30,543 nucleotides of DNA. Origin: a virus. Positions 1-9,088 of this stretch are shown in pieces. The stretch covers positions 1-30,543 of IMG/VR virus record IMGVR_UViG_3300033149_003758. One strand, given 5' to 3'. A program made the translations under genes and the position numbers. The notes beneath the pieces were generated by a model. The model saw only the letters and a list, made by a program, of their open reading frames with translations. It was not told where the DNA came from and did no database searches. The stretch's first letter is position 1. Every line of letters begins with the position of its first letter.

Positions 1-513
1 CTTCTGCTCGTAAGTTTTTTCGGGGCCAGCTAATATTTTTTGCAATATTCCCTTTTTCTGTTGTTGGGCTTCTTCTAATGTTTTAGGAATTTGCAAAGAT
101 AAATCCTGCCACTTTTGGACTGACGCAATTGCGGCCCCCCCAGCAACCTGTAAATTATCTGCTGCCCTTAAAGCGTCTTTGGGCGTAGCCTGTTCATAAG
201 AAGGCGTGGGGAACTCGGGCACATCCTTAAGCTCTTTCACACTTAACTTTGTTTCCAGAGGGGGTGTTGGGGGTGGGCTTATTGGTCCGCCGTTACCCAA
301 AAACCGCTGCATTTGTTGCCTTATTTCCGGCATTTTGCCCATTACGCCTGTCAATCCCTGCGCTATCTCTTGAAGTTTCTGTTCTTTGGTGGGAAGCTGT
401 GCCCTTACATCCTCTAACCGTTTCCGAATTCTTGCCTTTCTGTCTTCAGGAATATTGGGATTACGCAAGTATCCCTCCATCGTTTTTATTCTTTCTTGTA
501 ATGTTTTTGCCAT
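1..513 (-). CDS. Proline-rich coiled-coil virion protein, partial (C-terminus beyond window)
   Basis: An open frame begins with ATG at 513, preceded by AAAAATT, and runs without a stop to base 1. The visible part is 171 codons and the rest of the gene lies outside the window. Residues 1 to about 75 are rich in K, R, E and Q and look helical. A proline stretch (GGPISPPPTPPLE, about residues 85-97) follows, then another charged helical part ending in EEAQQQKKG. I see no enzymatic motif. It directly follows the DNRLRE tail protein gene, so a tail or tail-associated role is the best inference from position. The family is not recognised. Confidence 0.75.
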   Translation of the reverse strand, partial: MAKTLQERIKTMEGYLRNPNIPEDRKARIRKRLEDVRAQLPTKEQKLQEIAQGLTGVMGKMPEIRQQMQRFLGNGGPISPPPTPPLETKLSVKELKDVPEFPTPSYEQATPKDALRAADNLQVAGGAAIASVQKWQDLSLQIPKTLEEAQQQKKGILQKILAGPEKTYEQK

Positions 514-540
514 AATTTTTAGTTTTATTTATAATGACCT

Positions 541-2574
541 TTATTCTTCTGCTACAATATGTAAATAATGATAAGTAACATCGGCTGCATTTAGTGCATC
601 TAATTCTACTCTATATCCGTTAGACAAAACGGTTAAAGTGCCCTCTATCTTATTTGAAGAATTGATATATAAATAAAAACTTCTTGTATCACTCTTTCCC
701 ACGGTAACAGCCGCAGAATCTTCTCCTCCAGCATATATACAATAGGCATTTCCTTCTTGCTGTGTCCCCTGACAAGTAGAATGTCCCAAACCATTGGCAC
801 CACAACTTCCGCTTATCGTTATTTTTCTGGGCCTGAAACCCGTAAAAATAGTCCTGCCATTTGCGAAAGTAGGCGATGCTAAGGTGCCGCCTATCTGTTC
901 ATTGTTTATATGTATCCCATTTCCGAAATCTATGAGTAATTTTGTCGTGCTCAATGACCTTCCTATTGGTTTTATATAAGTGCCGGGCGTAAGCGAAATG
1001 CCTCCGCTTGTAGAAAGATAATATCGTCTATTGGCAGTTAACCCAGACATTTTGGCATAAATTCCGCTGCTTTGAACAGCTATTATGTCGTCAGCATTCC
1101 CAGATTCTACTGCTATTCCGATTACATTAAAAGTGGATGTTTGATTTGCCGAACTTGCGACAAATACTTTATCAGTATCCGTTATCGTTGTTAGCTCTAA
1201 ATATGGCTTATATCCTGACTCGCTGGAACTGAATGTAATATAATCTGGGTGGTCCACAACAGTAAGAGATTTTACCTTTAAATAAAGGCCGTTATTAGTT
1301 ATTCTGCCAGTTTTCCAATCTAAATATAAATCTGTAATATCAAACGATACCCACCCATCGCTATTGGCATCAAAGCTTACAGTATCATAACAAATGCTTC
1401 CTGCCGCTGGTTTGTTGTTCCAAGTAACAGTGCCCTCATCCCAGCTTGCCGACACGGAATATACCCCAATTTCAATGCTATCTGTCCCTGTAATATTTGA
1501 AGAATAAACATCAATTTTCAAAAGGACTTGTGTAACATCATCTGGCAAGGAAGATATGTCAAATTGTAATAATGTTTCATAATACTGGTTTCCGTCTGCG
1601 TCTGCCGTTCCCACTCGCATAAAGTTTCCCGAACCATAATTGGTGTCTGGATTAGGCTCATCAACATAAGAATCATTGGTTGCGGTTGAGCTATTGGTTG
1701 TTCCCGATTGTCCGAGGCAAACCATTTGTCTAGCATTTATGCTTTCTCCACAAGTGTATGTTTCATAATTTCCATCAACAGAAGTAAATGTTCCGGGAGT
1801 TCCCGCAGTAATACATCTAAACATTATCCCGCTCTTTACTATTAAATCTCCGACAGCGTGTGTTCCGGTCGTTGGCAAATCGGTTTCATTTCCCATCGCT
1901 ATTCTTGGCTGCCCCATCCAGTTAGTCGAAAGGTCTAAATTAACCTTTGTGGCTGTTTGATTGTTGTTACTGACAACCAAACCCTTCCCTTGTCCTAAAT
2001 TTTCTATTAATACCACATCAGCCGTATCAGCAACATCTCCCCCAGCGGGGGTGGCTTTCGTGAACCAAGCAGCATAACCGTTTGATTGCGTTCTGCCATA
2101 AATCCCAGTAGCACTTTTTCCACTCTGGACATCGGCAAAAATAATATAACCAGCGTCTGGGTCGCCATTTATTTGCCCTACCGTATTATCGTTTGAATCA
2201 AATAAATCTATTTTATTATTGGCACCGTCTAAAACAACCCTTTTACCGCTGTTAGCAGTTTGAATTGTTCCACCAGTAATTGTTCCTCCCACTAATGTAA
2301 AATCAGTCCCATCATAAGTAAAGTATTTGTTCGATGCGGTATCCCCCATCGAAAGCTTATAAGCATCAGTATCATATCCCAAGAAAAATCCCGCTCCCGT
2401 GTTGTATGCTGTTTGTCCGCTTCTTATACACCCTCCGCTATCCAAAGAAATATCACTTCCCCGTATATGCCCACCAATGAAAGTCTTCCTGGTCATATAA
2501 TTATCAGCGCTTACCTCACTATCAAGGGAAACTAATTTTATCGGGTCAGTAATAATTTTTTTAATCTCGCTCAT
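541..2574 (-). CDS. Tail fibre-like protein with DNRLRE (CBM96-like) domain
   Basis: This 677-residue protein begins MSEIKKIITD and is full of short G/T/S/N-rich strands typical of phage fibres. Around residues 295-460 there is a DNRLRE-type module. It opens with DSYVDEPNPDTNYGSG, continues with a TLLQFDISSLPDDV-like strand and a SWDEGTVTWNNKP motif, and ends near YLELTT. DNRLRE domains are extracellular jelly-roll modules, some of which bind carbohydrate. The N-terminal third has GG-x-I-x-G turns like fibre shafts, and the C-terminus (SNGYRVELDA...) looks like a small beta tip. The ATG overlaps the stop of the preceding gene by 4 nt, so the two are probably co-translated. A receptor-binding or adhesive role is inferred from composition and position. 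Confidence 0.75.
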   Translation of the reverse strand: MSEIKKIITDPIKLVSLDSEVSADNYMTRKTFIGGHIRGSDISLDSGGCIRSGQTAYNTGAGFFLGYDTDAYKLSMGDTASNKYFTYDGTDFTLVGGTITGGTIQTANSGKRVVLDGANNKIDLFDSNDNTVGQINGDPDAGYIIFADVQSGKSATGIYGRTQSNGYAAWFTKATPAGGDVADTADVVLIENLGQGKGLVVSNNNQTATKVNLDLSTNWMGQPRIAMGNETDLPTTGTHAVGDLIVKSGIMFRCITAGTPGTFTSVDGNYETYTCGESINARQMVCLGQSGTTNSSTATNDSYVDEPNPDTNYGSGNFMRVGTADADGNQYYETLLQFDISSLPDDVTQVLLKIDVYSSNITGTDSIEIGVYSVSASWDEGTVTWNNKPAAGSICYDTVSFDANSDGWVSFDITDLYLDWKTGRITNNGLYLKVKSLTVVDHPDYITFSSSESGYKPYLELTTITDTDKVFVASSANQTSTFNVIGIAVESGNADDIIAVQSSGIYAKMSGLTANRRYYLSTSGGISLTPGTYIKPIGRSLSTTKLLIDFGNGIHINNEQIGGTLASPTFANGRTIFTGFRPRKITISGSCGANGLGHSTCQGTQQEGNAYCIYAGGEDSAAVTVGKSDTRSFYLYINSSNKIEGTLTVLSNGYRVELDALNAADVTYHYLHIVAEE

Positions 2575-4016
2575 ATTGTATGTCCAGATATTTTTATATT
2601 TTTGATACTAACAGGATTAGTTGTCGAACCGTTAGACCAATCCAATTCTAATCTAAAATTTTCACAAGCTGTTTTTGGGTGCAGTGTTTTAGAAGTAACT
2701 GCGCCATTATCAGTATAAGATATAGTTTTAGTATCAAGCGCCGTTCCCTGATTATCTCGCAATATTATATCTACCCTTGCCCCAGTTGCTAATTGTTCAA
2801 AATTTATTAGCACTTCATCTATCATCGATTTACCAGCCAAAGTATTAACATCAAATAGTAGCGACTTCCAATAACAAGCAGTATCATATCCGCTAAATTT
2901 GGCTAACCGATAAGCAGTAGAGCCGTCATAGGAAGCCACAATAGGCGTCCCAAAAGGAGCGGCCAATCCTCCAACCGTGGAATGTCCGCCATCGGCTAAT
3001 TGAAACAATATTCCTGGCAAACTTTTATCAGCTGCCCCATATCCATATATCTTTCCACCAGACACCCAAATAATAAAATTCTTATACTCTGTAACTTGAT
3101 AATATTGAGGCAACGAACCCTTAAAAGAAGCCAACTCTCTAATTTGAACTCCATTAACATATCCTAATTTATATCCGCCAGTAGAGGTTATGTCCTGATA
3201 AAACACATAAACAATGCCATTTTTAACATATAAAGCGCCCAATCTGCCCTTAAAAGAAATTACGTCTTCCCAACTTGGAGATTCGCCATCCCATATATAT
3301 ACAGAACCATTGACCTTGTTGTCGCCCGCCAAATCTGGCTCATTAGCCGAAATCCACAACCTGTTTAAGTTCCATTTAATATCCTGAACTTCAGCGTTGG
3401 TGGGCAAATCTAATGCATCATCATCCCAAGTAGTTCCGTCATAATCAGCCACATAATGACCGTGTCCTAAAAATAATTTATCCGCTCCCACTTCCAGCGG
3501 CAAAGGGCCTCCCCTTGTAATAGAAGCAGATTTTACAGCAGTAGCCCAATCGTCATCAAAATCAGCATCAGCGTCTCTGGTTAAGTCGTATTTCCCCACA
3601 TCGCCAGCATTATCGTCATAATGGGAATAATATATTTCACCCTTAAAATACTCCACGTCTTCGGCTACAACCGTTCCCGTGCCATTTATAGAATGCGGCA
3701 ATACTGGGTCGGCGGCATTGTTAGTAACTGTTGTAGATGATATTTCATAAAGCTTATCACCCCCAACCGCAAAACTTAAATCATTAGCTTGGGCCCTGTC
3801 TAAAATTCCCCTAATTAAAGTAGAGACAACACCAGCCTCTATGCCATTGGTTAGGTTAACTAATCCTGGCCCCTGTGTAATATATGCAGGATTGGTTAAA
3901 TCTACATTCTGCATATCCCCTGCCATATTGCGGTTTCCGTAAGAAGGATATGTGCTTAAATAATAAGCAGGAGCAAATCCGCCTATAAAGTTTGGTATAT
4001 CAATTTCCCATTTCAT
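2571..4016 (-). CDS. Beta-propeller-like tail protein
   Basis: I start this 481-residue protein at ATG 4016 (MKWEIDIPNF), one base after the TAA of the upstream gene. A longer frame from 4109 would read back through the end of the upstream coding region. The sequence has repeated blocks of 40-60 residues built as strand-turn-strand with motifs such as GDKLYEIS, KGEIYYSHYD, GADKLFLGHGHYVADYDG, NRLWISANE and GGKIYGYG. That pattern is typical of beta-propellers in phage tail or head-completion proteins. The last 90 residues (VNTLAGKSMIDEVLINFEQL...) look like a beta-sandwich. No catalytic residues are evident. The function is inferred from fold pattern and position among tail genes. Confidence 0.7.
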   Translation of the reverse strand: MKWEIDIPNFIGGFAPAYYLSTYPSYGNRNMAGDMQNVDLTNPAYITQGPGLVNLTNGIEAGVVSTLIRGILDRAQANDLSFAVGGDKLYEISSTTVTNNAADPVLPHSINGTGTVVAEDVEYFKGEIYYSHYDDNAGDVGKYDLTRDADADFDDDWATAVKSASITRGGPLPLEVGADKLFLGHGHYVADYDGTTWDDDALDLPTNAEVQDIKWNLNRLWISANEPDLAGDNKVNGSVYIWDGESPSWEDVISFKGRLGALYVKNGIVYVFYQDITSTGGYKLGYVNGVQIRELASFKGSLPQYYQVTEYKNFIIWVSGGKIYGYGAADKSLPGILFQLADGGHSTVGGLAAPFGTPIVASYDGSTAYRLAKFSGYDTACYWKSLLFDVNTLAGKSMIDEVLINFEQLATGARVDIILRDNQGTALDTKTISYTDNGAVTSKTLHPKTACENFRLELDWSNGSTTNPVSIKNIKISGHTI

Positions 4017-4017
4017 A

Positions 4018-5958
4018 TTAGTGTTTAGACTGGTGTGTCCAAGATGAAGTATGTTTATTTTTATTAGTCCAAGAAGCTGTATGTTTAGTTCCTTGCGTCC
4101 AAGAGGCAAGGTGCTTGGTTGCCTCTCTCCACCAAGTTCCAGGAATGCTTATAATTCCTCTCAGCGTAATGCGGTCGGTTATTGTCTTGACAAATTTGGT
4201 TAATTTAGAAAGCGCATCAGTTAAGCCTATAGAATCTGTTAAAGATAAAAAGAATGTTTGAATTTTACTTATTGTATCAACCAATGGAATTGTTTCTGTT
4301 AGCGTCTTTTTGAATTTGGTTAGCTTAGAAACAACTCCTTGTAGTGAAATAGCGTCAACGATTGTTTGCTTGAAACCCTGAATTTTGGAAACTACATCGT
4401 TTAAAGAGACAGATTCAATTAAAACCCTTTTAAAGCCTACAATTTTTGAAAGAATCTCATTTAAAAAAATCTGTTCTGTTAGAGTTGTTTTTAATCTCTG
4501 AATTCCACTTATCACATCTGTTAATCCTATAACATCGCTTAGTGTTTTATAAAACTTTTGAATCCTGCTTACTACATCATTAAGAGAAATTGCCTCTGTG
4601 AGAGTTAGCTGGATATTTTGTAAAATCGAAGCAATAACTTGCCCGACCAAAACGATGTTTTCCGTTATTGTTTTTTTAAATTTGGTTAAAATCGAGGCTA
4701 TATCGGTTAAGGACAATTGCTCAACTAATGTTTTATAGAGGCCTTGAATTTTCGCCACAACATCAGTTAAAGGAAGAATGTCAGAAAGAATTTTTTTGTA
4801 ATTAGATAGCTTGCTTGTTGTTTCGGACAAGCTCATAACATCTGAAATTGTAAGAAACATTCCCTGAGACTTAGTGACGGCTTCTGCCAACGCAACAACA
4901 TCTGTACAAGATTGCGTATAGGCTGTTTCCTCACTCCCATAACTCACCAAACTATCATTTCCTGAGTTGTAAGAGGCTTTTATCCAGGCGGCAGAACGGA
5001 CAACATTGGAAATACGGACTTCATCCATTAGTCCGTCCATAAATTCTTCCAAATTCCCCCCCCAACCACCAGCTCCGATTCTGAATTCTGAATATCCTGG
5101 AGTAGTGGTTGTTGTATCTTCTGTTTGTGCGGTAGTCGTTACGTCAAGAAAAATCTTTATAATATCATTCGTTGTATCTCTAACAAAAACCAAGTAATGC
5201 CAAGCTCCTGTTGTGATAGAGTCCCCGGGCGTAGCAGCATAGGGATTGTTATCTCCATCATATAAATTTACATACGCCTGTCTTCCTACTCCCGACGGAT
5301 TTTTAATTCCCATTAGTGCCCAGTAATTTGAATAAGAAGCAACATTGCTTTCAAGCAACCGCCTGCCGACACCAACATCTAACGAGTCTATCTTCACCCA
5401 TGCTTCTAATGTAAAATCACTACCAAGATTCGTATCTTCCGTAAGGGTTATAACATCATTGACTCCATCGAAGTCTTGACCTTTTGCTATTTTGGCATCT
5501 GCCTCAATCGGCTCATTCGCAGCCACCTTTGTTCCGTCTTTATTATTAGATGTGCTATCTTCTACCGTTGAAGTTGTTAGGTCTTTCAAGTGCCATACTT
5601 CTTTAAAGTTGGCATCCCAAACATTAGTTGGATCGGCCCCATCTGCCGTGTCTGTGGTTCGGTAGTAAATGTAAAATTCTGTATCAGCTGAACTTGAAAC
5701 TGATGGTATTTTTACCCAGTATTCTGCCAATGAGTTAGCTGAATCGTGTCTTTCTCTTTCGTATTTTAATAAAGTGCTTCCATCACTTGAAGTAAATCGT
5801 ATATCAAATCCATCTGAATTTGCCTTACTAAAATCAAAATTGGTGCTTGTTAGTTTTACAAGAACTGGAAAATCGGTCAGGTCAGAATCTATCTTGGTGT
5901 TGTCTATCGTTATCTTTTTTCGGGTTGTATATTCTAATCCGTCTACTGTCCAAGCCAT
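4018..5958 (-). CDS. DUF2341-LamG tail protein with about twelve 20-residue repeats
   Basis: The start is taken at ATG 5958 (MAWTVDGLEY), which follows the TAG of a small upstream gene by one base. The in-frame ATG at 5973 lies inside that gene. Residues about 5-105 match the DUF2341 pattern (RKKITIDNTKID, DFPVLVKL, FDIRFTSSDG, YYRT). Residues about 110-330 form a LamG/concanavalin-like jelly roll (WHLKDL, FDGVNDVITL, FTLEAWVKI, GLMDEVRISN). The C-terminal half is about twelve near-identical 20-residue repeats, then three 10-residue repeats of the form KHxxSWTxx. DUF2341 plus LamG is a known surface carbohydrate-binding pair. I infer a long fibre or adhesin whose repeat array sets its length. 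Confidence 0.75.
   Translation of the reverse strand: MAWTVDGLEYTTRKKITIDNTKIDSDLTDFPVLVKLTSTNFDFSKANSDGFDIRFTSSDGSTLLKYERERHDSANSLAEYWVKIPSVSSSADTEFYIYYRTTDTADGADPTNVWDANFKEVWHLKDLTTSTVEDSTSNNKDGTKVAANEPIEADAKIAKGQDFDGVNDVITLTEDTNLGSDFTLEAWVKIDSLDVGVGRRLLESNVASYSNYWALMGIKNPSGVGRQAYVNLYDGDNNPYAATPGDSITTGAWHYLVFVRDTTNDIIKIFLDVTTTAQTEDTTTTTPGYSEFRIGAGGWGGNLEEFMDGLMDEVRISNVVRSAAWIKASYNSGNDSLVSYGSEETAYTQSCTDVVALAEAVTKSQGMFLTISDVMSLSETTSKLSNYKKILSDILPLTDVVAKIQGLYKTLVEQLSLTDIASILTKFKKTITENIVLVGQVIASILQNIQLTLTEAISLNDVVSRIQKFYKTLSDVIGLTDVISGIQRLKTTLTEQIFLNEILSKIVGFKRVLIESVSLNDVVSKIQGFKQTIVDAISLQGVVSKLTKFKKTLTETIPLVDTISKIQTFFLSLTDSIGLTDALSKLTKFVKTITDRITLRGIISIPGTWWREATKHLASWTQGTKHTASWTNKNKHTSSWTHQSKH
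4150..4910 (-). repeat. In-gene array of about twelve 60-bp (20-aa) repeats
   Basis: On the minus strand the encoded unit is roughly x-I-x-L-x-D-V-V-S-K-I-x-x-F-K-K-T-L-T-E, 20 residues or 60 bp. About twelve units run in tandem; one unit is two residues longer (NIVLVGQVIASILQNIQLTLTE region). The regular hydrophobic spacing suggests an amphipathic solenoid or coiled bundle. DNA identity between units is well below 100 percent, so the array is old rather than a recent expansion. Confidence 0.85.
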
Positions 5959-5959
5959 A

Positions 5960-6064
5960 CTACTTATGGGCAATTACCCACAAAAGATAAATAATATAAA
6001 TTAAAGCTGGCAACAAAACAAAGAATTCTGGATGCCAAGTTTTTTGAATTTTCATAGATGCCAT
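5960..6064 (-). CDS. Small single-span membrane protein (34 aa)
   Basis: An ATG at 6064 (or in frame at 6055) opens a short frame with one hydrophobic segment (FFVLLPALIYIIYLLWVIA) flanked by KIQKTWHPE and the basic end HK. It ends with TAG at 5962-5960, one base before the ATG of the DUF2341 protein, a spacing that argues it is a real translated gene. The topology could suit a second holin, a pinholin or a tail-associated membrane peptide. No family is recognised and the role is unknown. Confidence 0.6.
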   Translation of the reverse strand: MASMKIQKTWHPEFFVLLPALIYIIYLLWVIAHK

Positions 6065-6101
6065 AAGCACATATATTTCAAACTATTTTTCATTAGTGCC
6101 C

Positions 6102-6572
6102 TTAATCCACATCAATTTTATATGTCAATTCTAAAGTATCATTCGCAGCCAAATTCTTAGCAGTAAACGTTTGTCGTGCCAACATAATGCCAGAAGCAGC
6201 AGAAGAGGTATCGAATATACCAGCACCCTGAACTGTTTGTGCTCCAGTCGCAGTCCAAGTATGGACTAATTGTGCGGTATCATTGGTGTCATCAGTAGTT
6301 ACTCTTGTGCAAGTAGCAGCAGCTCTTCCAAGACCATTTGCAGTAATTTCAGAAGCCAATCCAGTATCATCAGCAGTAGCGGCGGTTGCGGAAGAATCTA
6401 ATGCAATCCATTTAAATCCACCAGACGTTGCCTCGTTAATCAGGCCAGCCACCTCTGCCTTACCCGTTTTAGTAACCGTATTATCAACCCACTCTTCTGA
6501 CAAAAGCTCTCCGTCTCGATAATGACGAATTCTAAATCTTCCTTTTAAGGTTAAAACTCCGTTTAATTTCAT
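6102..6572 (-). CDS. Tail or virion structural protein (156 aa)
   Basis: This 156-residue protein starts MKLNGVLTLKGRF after AAAATT. The N-terminal 30 residues (GRFRIRHYRDGELLSEEWVDN) form a short beta domain. The rest is T/A/G-rich with a conserved-looking core, GLINEATSGGFKWIALDSSATAATADDTGL and LVHTWTATGAQTVQGAGIFD (shown in parts). I recall similar short T/A-rich proteins in tail regions of many siphophages and podophages, often annotated as tail or fibre proteins, but cannot name the family. It sits between a glycosyltransferase gene and the membrane microprotein and fibre genes. Confidence 0.65.
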   Translation of the reverse strand: MKLNGVLTLKGRFRIRHYRDGELLSEEWVDNTVTKTGKAEVAGLINEATSGGFKWIALDSSATAATADDTGLASEITANGLGRAAATCTRVTTDDTNDTAQLVHTWTATGAQTVQGAGIFDTSSAASGIMLARQTFTAKNLAANDTLELTYKIDVD

Positions 6573-6589
6573 AATTTTATATTTCTTAA

Positions 6590-7270
6590 TTACTTTGCGA
6601 CCTTTTTATTAGTAATTTGTTTTTCTCCCGTAAGCCCCAAATAAATATCCTTTAAATCGAATGGTGTCCAATGAGAAGCAGGATAATCTAAGTGACAATA
6701 TACTTTAAATCCTTGTTCTTTTGCCCTTCGGCAGAAGCTCAAATCTAATCCTTCTTTTTTGATTCCGTTTTCATCGTAATAGTTAGTAAATGGAGCATTC
6801 ATTTTGGGGTGTTTTAATACCTCTCGTTTTATGATTATCACTCCCGTTCCGATAGCATCACATTCTACCAACCCCTCATCTCCATTAAAATCTATTATGT
6901 GATATGGCTTTTCGGGATTTCTTTTGGGGTCATATCTCAACACCAGCGGAATAATGGCGTGTTGTTGCCAGGCAAAACACAATCCCCCAATAATGTCTTT
7001 CTGGTAATCGGCCAAGTTGATTATGTTCTGGGCGGGAACTATGTCACTGTCCACCATCATTAAGTAGTCAAATTCTGGTCTTTTCAAAAACTCCTGGACA
7101 ATTATATTCCGATTATTAGATATCGGCTTGTGGGCTGGAAAAGTAATGCTAATTCTATACTTGGCCTGCTCTGACCATTGAAGTATCCGCTGGACAAGCT
7201 CTGTCCTTATCCAACCCTGATTAAGAATGGCTAAATAAATTCCTTTGTTTTTATATTGTATCTGTGTCAT
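6590..7270 (-). CDS. Family 2-like (GT-A) glycosyltransferase
   Basis: The 226-residue protein has a GT-A pattern. An N-terminal Rossmann-like strand (KGIYLAILNQGW) is followed by SNNRNIIVQEFL and a strand ending in the metal-binding DxD motif (MMVDSDIV, D74-D76). An acceptor-side GTGVIIIKREVL and a late EGLDLSFCRRAKEQGFKVY follow, typical of the catalytic-base ED/D region. It probably transfers an activated sugar to a glycan or protein. It overlaps the adaptor gene by 20 nt and is the only glycosyltransferase downstream of it, inserted between two virion genes. That placement would suit a glycosylase of virion proteins, although host-surface modification is equally possible. Confidence 0.75.
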   Translation of the reverse strand: MTQIQYKNKGIYLAILNQGWIRTELVQRILQWSEQAKYRISITFPAHKPISNNRNIIVQEFLKRPEFDYLMMVDSDIVPAQNIINLADYQKDIIGGLCFAWQQHAIIPLVLRYDPKRNPEKPYHIIDFNGDEGLVECDAIGTGVIIIKREVLKHPKMNAPFTNYYDENGIKKEGLDLSFCRRAKEQGFKVYCHLDYPASHWTPFDLKDIYLGLTGEKQITNKKVAK

Positions 7271-7976
7271 AAGGTTGTATTCTGGGCTTCATATCTCTAT
7301 GACGAGCCCCATAAAATTTTTGTAAATCCTCTTTGGTTAATAATAATTCTCTCTGTAAATTCGGGATTTTTTCTGACAGGTTATAGCCAATGGCGTAATC
7401 CAAAGATGCCCCCAACGGCAACAACCGATGGAAGTCTTCAACAAATCCTGGCTCGGTAGATGTGTCAGTAGAGCTAAATTCCGATATATTCCTTGAAAAA
7501 TATAATTTCAAAGAATCATCAACTCCTGTTTGAGCCGTATCTGGTTTGGGATATAATACCAACGACCTTCCAAGAACATCATAATATAGCGGAATCCCAG
7601 CAGTTTCCAAAAACTCACCCATAGCAGTCTTAATTTGGGCTTTGTCTATCGGGTCAAGGGTTGTCCACTCTCCGTGAGTATCTTTGATTTCCACCCTGTC
7701 TATTTTTTGGGCAGTTGAAGGAATCTCATAATCCTGCTGGTCATTTACCAAATCTGTTGTAGCTATCGGAAGATTGGTATAATTGCTGTCATCATACTCC
7801 CAAGTTCCAGTAGCCTGCCAAATCCAAGAATTAACTTGTCTATAACGACCATTTATCAAACGGGTGAATATTTTAAGACGAGTAGCGTTGCCAGAAATGT
7901 GCCCATCATCCATTCCCAGCAATGTTTCGCACTCTTGTATCATTCCCGTTTTTGAGGTCGTATCATTGAACTTCAT
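7251..7976 (-). CDS. Head-tail adaptor (connector) protein
   Basis: The 241-residue sequence starts MKFNDTTSKTGMIQECETLLGM and contains LINGRYRQVNSWIWQATGTW, DYEIPSTAQKIDRVEI and a late helical LLLTKEDLQKFYG. I have seen this arrangement in phage proteins annotated as adaptor/connector, where the helical core docks beneath the portal and the loops are T/D-rich. It would join the portal ring to the tail. Such genes normally follow the major capsid gene closely, but here an 8-kb sugar cassette separates them. It overlaps the preceding sugar-dehydrogenase-like gene by 14 nt, so the cassette and adaptor are transcribed and probably translated together. Confidence 0.65.
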   Translation of the reverse strand: MKFNDTTSKTGMIQECETLLGMDDGHISGNATRLKIFTRLINGRYRQVNSWIWQATGTWEYDDSNYTNLPIATTDLVNDQQDYEIPSTAQKIDRVEIKDTHGEWTTLDPIDKAQIKTAMGEFLETAGIPLYYDVLGRSLVLYPKPDTAQTGVDDSLKLYFSRNISEFSSTDTSTEPGFVEDFHRLLPLGASLDYAIGYNLSEKIPNLQRELLLTKEDLQKFYGARHRDMKPRIQPYDTDTI

Positions 7977-8664
7977 AATCTTTATTGCGTTTTAATAATA
8001 ATTTTGCCATCCAATTATCTAAAATTTTTGCGTTGGGCAAAATGCAATGGCCTTTTATCGCCCCCTTCATATGTCTTAGCACTGGCCTATTAACCCAAGG
8101 CATTCCCAGCTTATGATAGCCCTCGTTATAGGTTTTATTCGGGTCAATATATATATCATAAAAATCCAGTCCTTTTTCTTTGCACCACCGATAAATTTCT
8201 TTTTGTATCATTATCATTAGCCCATATTGAGTTGTCGACCATAATTTTAGCGCTTCTGTTGTTTCGGGCTTATCAACAAACTTAATAGCAATCCCCAGTG
8301 CCTCAAAATACTTACTAACTTCTTCGTTATATTTTCCGCCTATATATTTTACGAATGTTCTGATTCCATCATCTAAATGTGGATGAACGCCCCTTACGGG
8401 CGAATGCCATACATTTCTGCCGCATTTTCTGGTTGTTCCGAGGGCAACCGTAGAATGAATCACCGTATATTTGGGATGGTATGTTTTAATATACTTCTTA
8501 ACAAAATCAACGAAATGCTCTGAATAAGGAAAACAAATGTGCATTATTTGCACCCCCTTAACAGAAATAGGGGTTTTGTCCATTATTTGAGTTTCGTAAT
8601 ATGAAGCTAAGACTTTATATAAGGATTTCCCCACCTCACCTGCTCCGATTATGAGTGTTCTCAT
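7963..8664 (-). CDS. Nucleotide-sugar dehydrogenase-like NAD(P)-binding protein
   Basis: The 233-residue protein opens with a Rossmann dinucleotide-binding loop, MRTLIIGAGEVGKSL (GxGxxG, residues 7-12). Strands ending in HICFPYSEHF and VIHSTVALGTT correspond to the N-terminal domain of UDP-glucose/GDP-mannose 6-dehydrogenases. A helical central part (TTEALKLWSTTQYGLMIMIQKEIY) resembles their dimerisation domain. It is much shorter than the usual 400-plus residues and lacks the UDP-binding C-terminal domain and an obvious catalytic Cys motif. It may be a reduced dehydrogenase or another NAD-dependent enzyme. It starts within the nucleotidyltransferase gene (29-nt overlap). Confidence 0.6.
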   Translation of the reverse strand: MRTLIIGAGEVGKSLYKVLASYYETQIMDKTPISVKGVQIMHICFPYSEHFVDFVKKYIKTYHPKYTVIHSTVALGTTRKCGRNVWHSPVRGVHPHLDDGIRTFVKYIGGKYNEEVSKYFEALGIAIKFVDKPETTEALKLWSTTQYGLMIMIQKEIYRWCKEKGLDFYDIYIDPNKTYNEGYHKLGMPWVNRPVLRHMKGAIKGHCILPNAKILDNWMAKLLLKRNKDYEVQ

Positions 8665-9088
8665 AATTTTTTAATAAATCTGATGAACTATTTAATTTTC
8701 CTCCCAAGTTAAAAACCATTTTAATTCCCAGTCTTTTACAAATTTTTGCTTCTGGGATATTTTTAAGCGTTCTATCTCCGCCATTTGCAAATATGTCTGG
8801 ATTCAATAATTCTAATGTTTTTCTAATAGTTCTATCCCTATCTATAGAAACAATAACCTTATCTACAACCCTTAAGGCAGCGATTATCATCGCTCTTTCT
8901 GACGCCAGCATAAACACTTTCCCATATTTTAATCGTGTTTGCTCATCATTGTTGACAATTACAATTAGCTCATCTCCGAGCTTTTTGGCTCTATAAAACA
9001 AGTCTATATGCCCTATGTGCAGCGGATTAAAGTATCCGCTGACTGCGACGACTTTATGAGAAGAAGTCTTTGATTTTTTGAATAACAT
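8636..9088 (-). CDS. HxGH cytidylyl/adenylyltransferase (TagD/HldE-C-like)
   Basis: This is a 150-residue nucleotidyltransferase. GYFNPLHIGHIDLF carries the HxGH nucleotide-binding motif (about residues 23-26). SERAMIIAALRVVDKVIVSIDRDRT, FANGGDR and the late SSSDLLKNY correspond to the RTxGISTT-like end motif of the family. Members couple glycerol-3-phosphate, heptose-1-phosphate or similar phosphates to CMP or AMP. In this cassette it is likely to activate a sugar or polyol phosphate for one of the glycosyltransferases. The start overlaps the aminotransferase gene by 35 nt. The substrate cannot be deduced from sequence. Confidence 0.75.
   Translation of the reverse strand: MLFKKSKTSSHKVVAVSGYFNPLHIGHIDLFYRAKKLGDELIVIVNNDEQTRLKYGKVFMLASERAMIIAALRVVDKVIVSIDRDRTIRKTLELLNPDIFANGGDRTLKNIPEAKICKRLGIKMVFNLGGKLNSSSDLLKNYENTHNRSR

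Noticed and set aside
1518-1736. Frame at 1518-1736 (minus) inside the DNRLRE tail protein gene
   Set aside because: It is an out-of-frame shadow of the conserved DNRLRE domain.
4150-4910. CRISPR-like array
   Set aside because: The 60-bp periodicity is continuous coding repeat without unique spacers, and repeat units are divergent.
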